64,000 bases of DNA, taken from Glandiceps talaboti. Taxonomy: Eukaryota; Hemichordata; Enteropneusta; Spengelidae. The translations under genes and the position numbers were made by a program. The stretch lies in NCBI RefSeq assembly GCF_964340395.1, contig NC_135562.1, forward strand, positions 18,612,985 through 18,676,984. Direction: 5' to 3'. The notes beneath the pieces were generated by a model that was not told the origin of the DNA, searched no databases, and saw only the letters and a list, made by a program, of their open reading frames with translations. This document shows, piece by piece, positions 38,151-52,180 of this stretch; position 1 is the first letter of the stretch, and every line of letters starts with the position of its first letter.

Positions 38151-41009
38151 AAGAATGTACAAAATGCGTACTAGGTATAAACTCGGCATGTAAGTATAGA
38201 TGCAAATATTATTTATGAAAAATCAGAAGGAGGCTGTGTAATGGTTTATATTAATAACATGTTTTGAGAAGCACAGGACTAAACCAATGATATACAAAAT
38301 GTAGAATGATGCATATTGCCGTGGTGTAGAATGACCAGGGTATAAATCGCTTAATATTTTTTTTCAAATGTGTAGGAGTTATAATAATGGTGCAAACTTT
38401 TTTATAGCTGAAAGACAATATTTAAAACCTAAAGGCTCCTGGCACATTATCTGGGAGGAAAAATAATGTAGCTACATAACAATGTGAGTAAATGTATTGA
38501 TTTGACATGAAGCTGGCTTTATTACCCATAATTACTTGGAATTTACCAGTGAAAGTAATTCATTTACGCACTGATTTATTTAGATGTAAGCAAATGAATG
38601 GGTTGTTAAGCAAGTTTAGAACGTAAATACACACATGTTGACAGTATTAATAGTGAATGTAACACTGAGATGTATGATATTCAGATATCTGCCATCAAAT
38701 TCAATGGGATTAAACTATAGCTATGAAATACCTCAAAAGTACATATTATATACCTTCATTCGCATATTTATAGGTATATGTAGGGGGGGGGGGGCATAGC
38801 AAGCGCTATGTCTTCTACGTACCTGTACACATACACTTCTTATTTAAAGTAAGAGAGTGTTTTGTCACTCACTTTCATTAACTATATATATAGTTTTCAA
38901 TACATCATGTGTTCCATGGGTCCCCACACTTGAGTAGTTCTATTTTAGAACAAAATGCATCTCTCCATGTGTCTGTCGGCCATTTATGTCTCTCACTGCT
39001 GCAAAACATTAAAGCAGCACTGCCTATGATAATTACATTTATGATACATTAATAAATCTGTAATTCAATTTTGATGCACGCAAAATAAAATAAACGTTCA
39101 TCCCCCATTTACAAAGGAATACTTTTATCATGTGTCAATTTTTAAATGACACTTGTTTATTTATTTATAACTTTATATTAACTGACACTTCTTAGAGTTA
39201 GATGTGCATTGTAATTTCACCATTACAATGTGCATGACCAATAGTATTGGATTATACCTCACACAAGCCAAGTTGAATACATTTGAACAACAAATCTGAG
39301 ACATGGACCTGTCTTTATCACAGCAACACATGTCTACGTAATTTGCTCAAAATACTAAGTATAACTTTTTTTCATATATGAGTCAAAGAATGCAAAATCA
39401 CCATTAAAATATAATTACTACTCCTGATTAAAAAATAAAATTATTTCCTGTTTAACTTAGTATATATAATTATTCATTTGTAATTGTGTATTTCCCTAAT
39501 AGTTTTCTAAATTCACCTCAAAAATGCTCGTGACCTACAAGTTAATTGTAGCTAAGGGTTTCTTGTCTTAGTTTCAAAGTGACAGCTACGGTCCCTTTAA
39601 TGTGTATCACTCCTATTTTCCTTTGTTGAATGAAGCAATATATTCGGAATTATATCTGATGACCGTTTTCTTAAAGATAAGAACATTTTGTAGATGAAAT
39701 TTGCAGTAATTTCATGCAGGTGAAGTGTTGTTCCAACAAATCCAATATGGCAGTGCCCTGGTGATGGCTCCACTAGATCTTATGAAATGAAATCAGACCA
39801 TACTGTGATTCCGTATGCATGTAAAGCTTCTTGCCAAGCGATTGATGTTTTATACATCGACTGTATCTGATTGATTTGATACAGCACCATAAAAGATTCA
39901 GATTTTTAATGTGTATAAGTGAATATTTCATATTTTTAAGCCCTGGCGTAGTCTTGGATAGAATCAAACTCATTCTGATGTCACCCCAGTAAGGCCTACC
40001 TCTGGAGTAGTGCTTTAAAAGAGTACAATCTGATATACTTCAGTAATATTTGCCTCTGTAGCTTGGTTTAAAATACAAATCCTATGAAAAGAAGTGCAAG
40101 ATGTCAGATTTGCAGTGCTGATAATAGTGAGAAATGAAACGAATGCCTAGAAGGTCTTAAGATCACATCTTGTGTGCTATTCTTAGAATTTACTCAGAAG
40201 ACATCCTTTAAGTGGAAATTCAAACATAAACATTTCAAATGTTAAAATAATATAGTTGTTTATTATTTGGTTTTGATTCTAAAGATTGAGAATTTGCAGT
40301 TTGACGTGTCGGTTATGATCATGATTTATTCTTGAAGCCAACTTTTGGTTTTAATAGAAAGAGAGGTCATTAAGATGGAGATTTGGATATCTTGACATGT
40401 ATTCACGTTCAGTGCACTGGGAACGACTCCTTGCATCTTAAAATCCAAATGGACTTAGCTGTGTATAGCTATATAATCACAGTTTTCCACTTGCCGGCAC
40501 TCAATCTCACTGCCAGAGCCCATCTGATTTAAATGTCAGTATTATACCTGTATGTAAAGCTTTGTGGAATTACGAAGAACTCAAACACCTGATCGTAAAA
40601 TTCAAATCTTGGCACTAAAACATACTTAGGGAATTTACATGTATCTTGTTTCACTGATTTTTTCATTACAGGGCAAAGGCCAGACCTGAAAAAAATTTCT
40701 GTGACATTTTTGTTATATGTGTAGAATTAGAATGATATTTGTACTTATTGAAATTTGATACGTGTACATATAATCATTGCTAGTAATGGTGAGATATGTA
40801 ACAGAATATTCAAGCAAACTGATTGATGAGGTACTATTTGGGTGCACCTAAAAAGTGACACTTAGCACAGAATCGTAGTAAAAATAAAACATGCATAAAC
40901 CTGCCAGTGCTATTTGGATATATTCTACGTTCTTTTCAGTTGTAACATAAATGGGGTTGTACAGAGTGATTTTAACCATACCACTTAGCTTTTCTGTTTG
41001 ATACAACCA

Positions 41010-41160
41010 CACAGAAACCAATAAGAAACTGGACATACTACACTTTAAGATAGCAAGATTGAATGAGTACAGTTTCTTACTACATTTTGTCTAAGTGAAT
41101 TGAACTATATATGCCACCATCCTGACATCAAATGAACACTGCAAAGGACATTTTATGCAC
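41010..41160. repeat. Dispersed repeat (inverted copy at 62740-62895)
   Basis: 'ctttaagatagcaagattgaatga', 'agtttcttactacatt' and 'ctgacatcaaatgaacac' match the reverse complement of 62740-62895 in order. Confidence 0.7.
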
Positions 41161-41959
41161 CCTTCATCGTGTGTTTGATACTACGAAAAACATTGACACC
41201 GAAATGTCTGCATAGCGTTGAATGTAGCAAAACTGAAAAGTCATAGCAGACTCATTGGATGAGTGAAAATTAAAAAAATAATCAAAATATCAGTTTAAAA
41301 CTGAGGAGAGCAGAAATAGCATTACATAGTAGTCCTAAATGTCTATTAGTAGTAGGCTAGTGAAGATGAGAATTGGCTTCCAGCTTGTATTTTTTTGAAA
41401 TTATTATAATCTTCATAAACATTGTTGGTAACTAGTGGTATATATCAAATTGGCTGGGGAGTGTGGAGATGTGACTGTTTTCAGCATAGATTAACATGCT
41501 ATTTGATTATCTTGTGTGTACAGTATTACACAGACGTAACAGTTATTCCATTTAAATTTATTTGGTTGTTGACTGATGACACTTTCATGTAAATACATTG
41601 TGTGATTTTGATATGAGGGAGTGGGACGGGGGGGGGGGGGGGTTTCAGAATTGAGATAATTACCATTGGGCTTTGAAGTTGTTTAATATGCAATAAAAAA
41701 TACACACACACACACATATGAACACACACAGAAAATGCAATTGAAGTGTATGCACAGTTGTTGACAGTTTTATGTAAGACCTAAAGATATACCCCACCAG
41801 GTTATCTTGTATCCTAGGGACATTACACAAAATGTAGATTAACACTATGTCATTGAAGCATATACATTTACTTCTAGTAGATGACAGATGACACTTTGTG
41901 GTTGGGACCTCAAGATATAATAGAAGTGGTTAGTACTGATGTATCACCATTACCAACAT

Positions 41960-42195
41960 CATGACGTGCCTGTGATAATGGGTAGTGTTATGTATGTGTA
42001 GTCCGGTATACCGTCCAGTGATTACATGTACCATTATGTATGTATATTAACACCACTTGATAATGTTTTAGCTGTACGTATGTATAGAAAACCAGTGATT
42101 ATGGGTAGCTGTACGCATCATGTATATGTATATAATACCAGTGATTACTTGTAGGGTATGTATGTATAGAATACTGAGTGATTACGTGTAGTGCA
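41960..42195. repeat. Degenerate ~60-bp minisatellite
   Basis: About four diverged units contain 'ccagtgattac.tgta' followed by 'tatgtatgtataga.ta'. Unit boundaries are blurred by indels. Confidence 0.65.
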
Positions 42196-43505
42196 CTACA
42201 CTATACTAGTGGTATGTACAGTTTTTGTACAATGTACCGGTATGCACACTTGCATCGGTATGTATGATATGCAAATGGTACATATATATCTATATATTTG
42301 CTGTGCATTGCAATATGGAAAACATTTTTGGATTTATATAAACTATGCAAATGATATGCAAATGGTGCATAACTGTTTCTTTTGGTACACAAAATGGTTA
42401 GCCTGAAAGATCCTGTTGTTACATGTATTTCCGCTTAGTATGCTCAACCTGAGTGTTTACATAAGTGGACCAACGACTGCATATTTCAGACTAATGAAAT
42501 TGTGTGATTGTAGAATATGATTTTTACCACAGTTTGCTGTTTTGAATAAACATATCATGTACTCTATGAAACAACAATCCTCAGTGTGGCATGCAAAGAT
42601 GACTGCAGGTCCTCGGGGTGGGGGTGGAGTAGGAGTATTTGCATTCATGCTTGCTGTGTTTTCTGCTTATCTTTCACCAAATCCTTGTACATAGAGCTTG
42701 TACATACATGTTCAAATAAAAATGTTGAATATTTAGATATTCTGGTTGTGCAACATAAGAACGAGTGTCAAATGTTCAAAATCACCATTATTTTTTATGA
42801 TGTTTTGTAAATTATGTGTGCACAGGTATAATAATTATATTATTCTCAAGACATGTATTTTTATTTGTTCAGCCAGAAAATAATTGTGACCTTAAAATAC
42901 AGGTTTTGCCACTAAGTCATCTTTCCACTTACAGTGGAGGCCCCCTTAGGTTGAACTTTTATTGTCCTAGGCAGAACAAGGAATGATACTGCATGGGGAT
43001 AGTAATATGTAAGAATCTGCTTGGAATTTATATCACAAGTGGTCTCCTTGCAAACACAGTAGCTGTTGTCAATCAAAGGTTTATGAGAAGTGTGAACTAT
43101 ACAAACTATTTAGTATTTGGCAAGTGCTGAGGAACTCAAATAAAAAAAAACTGCATTGTTTCCGGTAAATAAAATTTAACACTCCTGCTGATGAATCGTA
43201 ACGCAGTATATGTCACTAGGCCTCATAAATCAAAAACATAAATAGAAAGATATTAATATCTAATAAACTCAGAAATACATTAAGTTTATTTGAGTTTTTA
43301 CTCATAAAACTATATGCGTGCAGATGTAAGTGGTGTATCTAGTATTGTGGTTGCAATCTGACAGTGTAAGTGTTGGCATTGTGAAATCATACTCATAGAC
43401 CCATCACCATGTGTTTGTGGACAGTCTGTGTGCTGTAATGTGTGAAGGATATGCATGACTTGTTAAAACAGGTGATGCCAATGTACTTGAATGACTTAAG
43501 AATTG

Positions 43506-43858
43506 TTTAAAGCTACACTAGCTGTAACTGAGGTATTATTTTTATGATCAGATAACAAATAAAATGTATTCACAGAACATCTCGTATTTTTTAAAATACC
43601 AATAATTAGACATTGTATATGTCAAATAGAGGTCTATTTTATCTATAAACAGTATAGTATATAAGTTGAAGTCGTGAGTCATTGAAGATGGTGATTTTTG
43701 GGTGTGGACCTAAAAATAAATTTGATTGGATATGTTTACTGCTACTATATGTTTACCCACAGGTAATTCATTACTGTACAGGGTGTACATGTTAAGTCAT
43801 TATATCTAGCAAAACAGTTTTCAAAAATGTTACTGTTCCAGCCAGTGCAACTTTAAAG
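43506..43858. mobile_element. MITE-like element flanked by TTAA
   Basis: The left end TTTAAAGCTACACTAGCTG pairs with the right end cagccagtgcaactttaaag. Each end sits on TTAA, as expected for piggyBac-type insertion. A related end (ttaaggctgcactagctgcaact) occurs at about 46118. It is 353 bp long without a coding frame. Confidence 0.6.
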
Positions 43859-43860
43859 AC

Positions 43861-43935
43861 TCATCCTCCTCCTCTCCATTACTCCCCCTCCTCTCTGTTA
43901 CTCCCCCCTCCTCTACATTACTTCACACCTCCTTT
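43861..43935. repeat. Pyrimidine-rich ~25-bp minisatellite
   Basis: Three units of the form 'cctcctctccattactccccct' follow directly after the TTAA element. Confidence 0.75.
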
Positions 43936-44389
43936 CCATTAGTTACATGTAATTGTAAGTATTGCCCCCACCAAAGGAATAGAAATCTAACTACGTTTTA
44001 TCAAAATTTCACTCGTTCATAATTATGTACTAGGTTCTTCTAACCGAAGCAAAATACTACAAAACGTGCTGAAACAAATTGTGAACGTGGATGCTGTAGA
44101 GATTTACAAACACTTCAAATTGGTGAAATTTCTCTGAATGGAGAACAACTACTACATTGATATGTATAGTCAGTGCAAGGAAATGATAATCTTAGGGGAC
44201 AGCTGTCTTGCCTGGGGTAATCTGTAGTGTACAAACACTACAAAGCTGCTTAGATGGCTACAGGAATATTGAAAAAAGATTTTCTAAAGAAGGTTGTAAA
44301 TGGAAATTCTGAATTTCAATTTGAAAATCGAAAGTTTGATAACCCTTGTGACCTTAACGTAACGATTCAATTTTAGATGTACATGTACA

Positions 44390-45240
44390 ACTCTACATTT
44401 CACAGTCAAAATTTCTGGGCCGAACTGTCTAATTTTGGTTTTAATTCCACCATAACTGCAACTGAAATAACACAATGTTAAAAATATGGAAATTACATGG
44501 ACATGATACATTTGTGTGCAGGTAATCTGTGTACAATATATTTTCAATTTCAAAATTTTTAGGCTGACTGTCCAATTTTGATTTTTAATTCATCATAGCC
44601 AGAACTTGAATAAATAAAACAAACAATAAATGTATGGAAACTACATTGTACAATGATATTGTATGTACTATATAAAGTATAAACTTTATCGATAGATGTT
44701 AAACTACATTGTACGTAGTTCGAATAGAGACAAAAAGCGATATAAGCTTCCAGTTCCAGGCACCTATGACCCCAATGGTGTGCTTTAGCCACTCAGCGCT
44801 ACTGAACAGAACATTGCTCTGGAAATCAGTGCAATAGAAATTTGATTGATTGATTGATTGATTGATAGTAGGCTGAGCCATGCCCATAAGGACATATGTA
44901 CTGAATAGTGGGTCAATCTGTTGACAATGACTGGAGTGTGCAGTCGAAAATTTCAGGTAAAATTTTCAATTTGTGTTTGGAACAAAAGTTCCATTCAGTA
45001 TGTAGTATGGTGTGTCAACACAGATGAATTTCCATTTGAGTATATTATTGTGCTGTGAATATTTCATAGTAATATTAATATTAATATACACTCTGATTTT
45101 CATATTTTATATTCATCAAAACCAGAACTTAAATGAATAAAGCAAATGATAATTTTGATTTTAAATATATCATTATAACAAATGTATAGTGACTGCCACA
45201 ATATTTATTTTCAGTATGATTTCATTTTAAATTTTATGAT
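44390..45240. repeat. Degenerate ~170-bp repeat, three units, interrupted
   Basis: Units near 44401, 44550 and 45085 share 'ctaattttggttttaattc.tcata.c...aacttgaataa', 'aaacaaataat' and 'atatggaaactacat'. Between the second and third lies unrelated sequence (44700-45060) including a (GATT)n run at 44841-44872. Confidence 0.6.
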
Positions 45241-47850
45241 TTTTAAAAAGTCAAAATGATATGGTGTTAAATATTTATATGTCCAAAATCATACAATGTC
45301 AGGTGAAATTATATCAAGTGTCTCACATAGATATAATTCTAAATATATTTTGAGTGTTATTTTATTAGGCACTTTGAACACTGACTTTTATAAAATATGG
45401 ATATAAATCGCAAATTTGATACCTATGTCCACAGATTAATTTATAATCGCCATGGTGATGTTCTTAAATAATGAGGCTCAGCTGTTAACTATGTCAATCA
45501 ATTGCAAGGATCAACAGTGATATAATACAGTGTGTATATATATTTATCTGTTCACTCACTGCATGTTAAGTGTTACTCTATGACACTCTGATAAGAATAA
45601 AACCCTTTAACATTCTTGGACCAACCGCAGTTCTTGCTTCATTTAAACACTGCAGACTATCGTGACTTAGATACAAGAAGTGTGAGACAGAGCTTTCTTA
45701 GAGTAGAATGCTCCTTGGAAAGAAAAATCTAAACTTTTGCTTTTGTTTTTGGTTCAGAAAATGCCAACCTCTAATCTCATTTAAAATCAAGAAAAAATCA
45801 GGGGTGTCCACCATATTATTTTTAAACTAGAAGTCAAAATGCTTTTTTAGAATTCAAAATGGCCACCATATACCGGTACTGTGTTACAGGCAACTCTATG
45901 GGGAAAATAACAGTTTGTTAGTTTCCATGGAAACAAGATGGTGAACAGCAAATTTCTTTTAGCATTTCGAATGAAACAGAAACACACTTTTGATTGGCAA
46001 AAGTGTTTAAATTAGTACATTCAAATTAGCTGATATTCAAGCAAGTTGTTCAGAGAAACATTCACTCATTAAAGAAATAAAGTTAGCTATTTTTTTAACT
46101 ATTACAAATAGGGGATTTTTAAGGCTGCACTAGCTGCAACTGGTAAATTTTCTGAATCTCTTTTGTTCGAAATAATTGACTTACTTGAATTATATTTTAC
46201 TTCCAGAACAGTATTGAATCACCAGTGGATAAACCATTTTGTGTAGCGTATACTCATAATTGCATATCAAATCCTATCAAATTGAGTTTTAAGTCTGTAC
46301 CCTAAAATCAGCTGCAATTACAATTTCAACCTGTTCTTCAACCTCTAATTAACATAATTATGTACAATGTCTGATTATTGATATTTTTATAATTTTCAGT
46401 GAATAATATTATTAGTTGTCCCAGTGATAGAAAATAATAATACTTAATATCAGTTATAAGTAGGATAGGTTTAATATGATGACCACATAGTTTACATGTA
46501 TTTAACTAGCAAAAGAATAAATCCTAGTGACAGAAGTACATGTAAATATGACTTACTGTACTCACTGCTGTTCATAAATCTAGAAAAATTATAGACTTCA
46601 TTTTTGTTTAGGAGTGACTTATCACCACCTGATCTGTAAAACAAACAGAAGCTGTACATTCCCCATAAATGTATTTTATATCACGCAAGCCAAGCTGATG
46701 CTAACAAAAAATATGGGGTTTATACTCTTGCAGTGTTAGTGGTTGTTCATATGTCATGACAACGTGTGCCTACATCGTCGTATTCCGCAGTGCTTGAAAT
46801 ATGAGCCAATTTGAAAGCATCTGCTCAGATGTTCGTAATTATGCTTGCAATGTGTATATATCTTATGTGTTTTGAATCAGCTCCGAAATATTTTTTTTGT
46901 CATTCAGCTAGGATTTACCTCAGTCTGTAATATATGTATACCGTATACCCATACGTACATGTATCCTTCATGGTTTTGTCACTAAAATCCTTGTCTTTGA
47001 CTAAAAAGTAATAAGGCCCAATACAATGTACATGTAGGTCACTCATATTTTTCCGAGACTGAACGAGGAGAAATAATAGGAAATTATGTTAATGTGTAAT
47101 AGTGTATGGCCTTTATAGTAAGGTAATAATCTTTACAGTCCAGATATGGGTTTTACAGGCCAATATTGTGTGGTGGTAGAGCTTAATTTTAGGAAGGCCC
47201 ATGCATGTACATGTACATGTACGTGTAAGTAATGTAATGTAAAGCTGTATATATCCAGGTTATAAAAGATTTTTTTCATATTCTCTATGTACTGGCATGG
47301 AAACATCATTTGAATCACATAACCACATAGATTGATAGTGAAATACTATGTATTATTTATGCACAAAATAAACATAACAAGAAAATATTCTAAGTTACGT
47401 TGCTGAGCAAACTGTGACATTGACGAGCATCACTTGCCATATTTGGGCAAAGCTTGGCAGGACGTTATACAGATTTTTTTTATCATTGCATGAGTTTGAT
47501 GCCTTATGCTTTCCATTAAATTACATTGGAAGTTATACTAGGGACATGTGTATAATTTTATAAGGGTCGCTATGGTTATAGTAAAACCCAGATGCAAGTT
47601 TGTTTTTTTGGTATTTTCTACAGGTACATTTATTATTTCATATACAATGTACCAGGAGAAGGTACAGAGCATATTTAGGTGTGCAGGAATGATTTGTGTA
47701 TTTGTAGTTACTGGCACAATTGAAGGCAATCTATCTTTTTGGCTGTTATATATGATAGTGACACAAAATTCAGGTTAAAATATGTCTGACAAATATTTTA
47801 TACAAACTTAATGTATTTTGATAATGTACGATATAATTATGCAAATATGA

Positions 47851-48045
47851 CACACACACATACATACATACATGCATACATGATACACATGCACATACAA
47901 TAACATACATGTACATACATACATACATGTACATACATACATACATACATACATACATACATACATACATACATGTACATGCATACATGTACATACAAAC
48001 ATACACATACATACATACATACATACATACATACATACATACAGA
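47851..48045. repeat. (ACAT)n microsatellite with CA start
   Basis: This is a long catacata array with gtacat interruptions. Minus-strand open frames reading YVCMYVCM are artefacts of the repeat. Confidence 0.95.
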
Positions 48046-49028
48046 TACATAACACATGCAAGTGTATATTGTACTCACAAGAATACAAGAATTCATTCAC
48101 ATGAATTAGTTCACACATAAGAGGTAGGAGAACTGTTCAAATCTGCAGAGCATGACTGGAATTTAAAGGGTAATGGGTAGTCATACAGAATGGACTTGTC
48201 AATTGTTGTTCACATAGCTGCATACTCAAACACATGGTAATAATGTACATGTACACCTGTGCCTAATACAAAAGTTTAGTACCATAAAAGTCATTGACAA
48301 GTTTATTGAATATGAGAACTAATCTCACAGTGCTGACATGAAAAAAAAAACTATTATTATTGTAGCCAACTTCCATGTGCTGACAATCCTGACATGAAAT
48401 GGAATCGACGATCATCACGCACATTCACAAGACAGAATTTGAATGTCATTGAACTGTATCGTAATTTGTCTGATAATCACTCTGAAGTGTGAAACACTTC
48501 TTACAGCTCCTCAACATCTTGTGTTATTATATACAACCAGAATGTTGTTTCCTTATTCAATACGAGTGACTTAAAAAGCAAAAATGTACTTGGTAAATAT
48601 ACGTGTTCTGAGTTTTCGTACTAATACTATACACATACATAATTTGCATATTGCTGAATTATTTGTTATATTTTGTATGATGATAATGTATATATGTAGA
48701 TATGAATTGAAAAATAGACAGATATTCCACACATATATCTGTTCATGATATTAATATCCAATTTATTGAATTACACAATCATGTACAGGAGTCTGAGCAG
48801 AACCTACAATTTTCAATTTTTCTGTGACAAGCCATCTAATGCAGTGTATAATTCCTGTCACTTGCTGGCTGTCCCCAGACAGAGTGCAGACAAGCTTGTC
48901 ACGGAGCCAGATAATTAATGATATTTTCTGATGTATAATGAGATAATTAGTAGAGCCAGATCCCAAATGTCACTGCATCTATTGACTCCATATCTACTGC
49001 AGTGAATAATTTCGTTTTTGGTCTCAGT

Positions 49029-49434
49029 TACAGCTAAAATGATGAAGGCATGGTGTTTCACTTAATATGTGACTTGACATTTAATACACACCCTCAGACA
49101 ACTTCTGATGCAAAAGAAACAATTACGTAGGTGTCGTGCACAGTGGGGATGTAGAAGTAGTCAAGTTGAAATGTTGATTATCAGTTAGAAAATAAACATG
49201 ATTGAAGCCACTAAAATCATGAAGTTCATGTGTAATTGTAAGCTTGTTTTTACTGCACTGTTAAAGAATATCAATGCTTATCACTGTTCAATGTGATTGG
49301 GTACAAGATCCTGCTGTGTTTCTTGTGTCTCTGTTATTGTTAGTCTAGAGTTGAAATATGTCTAGCTCTGTGTCAAAAACTTAATATCCCATAATTGAAA
49401 GTTGAAACTCCAAGCCTACATCATTTTAGCTGTA
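49029..49434. mobile_element. MITE-like element, 406 bp (inverted copy at 16079-16468)
   Basis: TACAGCTAAAATGATG at the left is inverted as CATCATTTTAGCTGTA at the right, with further terminal similarity (aaggcatgg versus ccaagcct) to about 34 bases. Flanks allow a TA target duplication. The match to the intron-12 element of the receptor gene over its full length defines both element ends. Confidence 0.88.
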
Positions 49435-50679
49435 AGTGCTACATGAATAAGTGTGGTCTCAATTGTTTGACTCGATCTGCTGTATCTGTCACAGAGAATG
49501 ATGGATGGTAATTTTGTCCTCTGTGTAGTCGTAGGGACACTCACGCATATGTAGAAATGAGTGTATCTGATGCAGTAGCTACTGTGTGAAGTAGATAGGT
49601 TGTGTGCAGGTAGTCTAGCATCACTTGTCGTTATTACCTGTTTGATATTGTATCTAACATACATACATGTATGATGACGTACATGTACATGTTTATACAT
49701 AATACATGACTAGTCTGATGTCACACGTCATATCATTATGATGTGATGTACTACACAGTGCATGTACATCATACATACATGCATGTATACTGTGGCTTTA
49801 CATAATCATGTATATTTTAGGCATGATTATGTCTGTCATCATGTAGTCATGTATAAGGCAGGCCTACATGTACATGCTGGTATCACATACAGTGGCCATA
49901 TGGATGAGAATTTGGTATTTATGTTGGATTTCTAATTTATGAAAACAACTTTACCGAATGTATTTCTTACAGGAAACTAAATGTGAAACAACATCGATAA
50001 AGTCCATCTTTGCAATTCAATAAATTGCAAAAAAGGTTTGGGAAATCTTTGTTATTATACATGTATACAATAACAACATTTTGCACATTTTTTAACTTTT
50101 TGAAATTTATTGAGTTGCAAACAAGAGCTTGGTATATGTTGAAAAATATAGTTAGTTTTATCAATTAAAAATCCAAAATAGATGGCCACTTTAATTGCTA
50201 TAAATTACATTATCATATATCCCTATACCAAGATCAATCGTTCTTGATGACATTTACAATGAAGTATCACGTATATGAGATCATGTTAAACGACAGGTAC
50301 AAATGTACATCATGGTGTTCAAGTAAAATGTCATCAGAAAATGCCTTTCTTGCTGGTCAAGATGCAAATGGATGGTGCTTCTGAAACATGAAAAACAAAA
50401 AGAAACAAAATGGTGGCCGATATGACATGTTATCACAATTATTACCAGAAAACTGAGAGATTGTATTTCAAAAATCTTGACCAAAATATCGATACTCACA
50501 TGATGATACTACATGTATTTACGATTGTATGTTAAATTACAAATTCACAACCACACTATACAGAATGATGCATTTCGCAATTGTCTCTTCCATGCCACTG
50601 TAGGCCACCCACTGTACAGGGGATCAAGTGTTTCTTCTTCTATGACTGTAAGTATATTTTAGGTGTATGAATGTTAATT

Positions 50680-50760
50680 AGACTCCGCCGGACATAGTCC
50701 GGGATTGGGGCTTATACATGTAGATTGGGTTCCGTTCGCCTGTCCATGCATGAGTGCGTG
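50680..50760. repeat. GC-richer segment with a short palindrome
   Basis: The palindrome ccggacatagtccgg lies within a locally GC-rich patch ('gactccgccggacatagtccgg'). It resembles the end of a dispersed element, but no second copy is visible here. Confidence 0.3.
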
Positions 50761-51548
50761 TGTGCATGCATCTGTCAGTGCCTAGACCACACCCATAACA
50801 ACAGCCAAATGATCACATATATTGGAAAGATAACAGGGATATAGACAAATAAATAAACATTCAAAAAATGTATGCAAATATTCAATCAAATAATACAGTT
50901 GTCCTACAATGGCATTGTCACTATACAACCTAATACATCACACTACCGTGACTTATGGCAATTCTCTGAAAACATCCATTGCAGGGTTGAGTCATCTCCG
51001 ATGACTGCTTGTTTGGTCTTAGTCTGGTCTTAATAATGTAGATAGGATCTACCGCAGCAGATAACATTATGTCATGTATTCTGTCGTTTTGTCACATAGT
51101 ATTGGAGGACCACCATTTGTAGTACTTCTACCACTGTCAATAATTCTGTAGTCTGGTTATAGCTATACTCCCAAATACATGTACTTGTAGTTCATTTGTC
51201 CATGTTGACATCACATGTTGCACATTAGTGAACCAGACGACATTGTAATGTTATGATTAATGATGCTGTCTGGTCTCGAATAGTGGCCATTCATTTATTC
51301 ATACATGTACTATCACTTGCCATACTTAAGAGAAGTATGTACATGTCTACCACAATGAATAATGTCAAAATCTGGTTAATCATTTAACATGTGCACTGTA
51401 TTTACAGTTTTAAATGTTATAGATTGGTCTCTGCTTATACAATATTTATGCATTGTTTGAGTGCATCTATTATAGATGTATGTGTGGTCACTATAGTCTG
51501 GAAGTTTTTCTTTCATATTGTATAAACAAAATCTTTCAAATGTTTCAG

Positions 51549-51773
51549 TTGGCGTCAGGGGTTACATGTGTACATGCAGCTGGGCAGGTAGTACTAGAAC
51601 ACCTGCTTAAATGCCCTGGGTCAGTATACATAGAGAATACAAATACCTCATCTAAATTGGCATTTAATGCTCTTGAATTTTTGCAATCAAAGAAAGATGA
51701 ACATCCCAATTTCAAAAACCAAATACATTTCTCACCAAACACATTCACTGATTATGTGTCATACAAAATATGA
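51549..51773 (+). CDS. Isolated candidate terminal exon, protein unknown (74 codons)
   Basis: After a good acceptor (caaatgtttcag, ending 51548) an open frame of 74 codons runs to tga. The peptide contains CVHAAGQVVLEHLLKCPGSV and SKLAFNALEFLQSKKDEHP, with mixed, protein-like composition unlike the low-complexity frames nearby. I do not recognise the family. It could be an alternative last exon of Kv2, an exon of a nested gene, or a fossil exon. It shows no Kv2 features, and no partner exon is found on either side. Confidence 0.3.
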   Translation: MASGVTCVHAAGQVVLEHLLKCPGSVYIENTNTSSKLAFNALEFLQSKKDEHPNFKNQIHFSPNTFTDYVSYKI

Positions 51774-52180
51774 GTGTTTGAACCTTCTGGACAGGATGTT
51801 TTCAGCCTTCCATTGCTCTTATTGGGTAGATCATCTGATCCTCTGTACAAATACTCATATTTGGGCAGTATTAGTAGTAAGATATGACATGACTGTGTGA
51901 ACATGTACATGATTGTCCACCAGTGAATTAGATGTAATTTGGTTTGCTTATTAGTAAAATATGCACTAGACCTACATGTATACAATCATTTTACCATTAT
52001 GATATGTTGAAGTTTGGGAGTACGTACTGTATAGGATTTTACAGTACATGTACTCAAGATGTGACATTAATGTATAACCTATGTAGTGGTGTATTGATAT
52101 ACAATGTACATACCGGTACATGTATGACACTATTGTAATTGATTTATGTACCGTATAGTATTTTTGGTAATACTTGTAAG

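Noticed and set aside
42245-42370. Three ATGCAAAT octamers (POU-like sites)
   Set aside because: They belong to a small local duplication of 'atgatatgcaaatgg', so the clustering is not independent evidence of regulation.
47548-47778. 76-codon hydrophobic frame resembling membrane helices
   Set aside because: AT-rich sequence readily gives Phe/Ile/Val-rich frames. There are no splice sites or family motif, and it is not a Kv2 S1-S6 segment.
47770-48118. Three overlapping minus-strand frames reading YVCMYVCM
   Set aside because: They are artefacts of the ACAT microsatellite.
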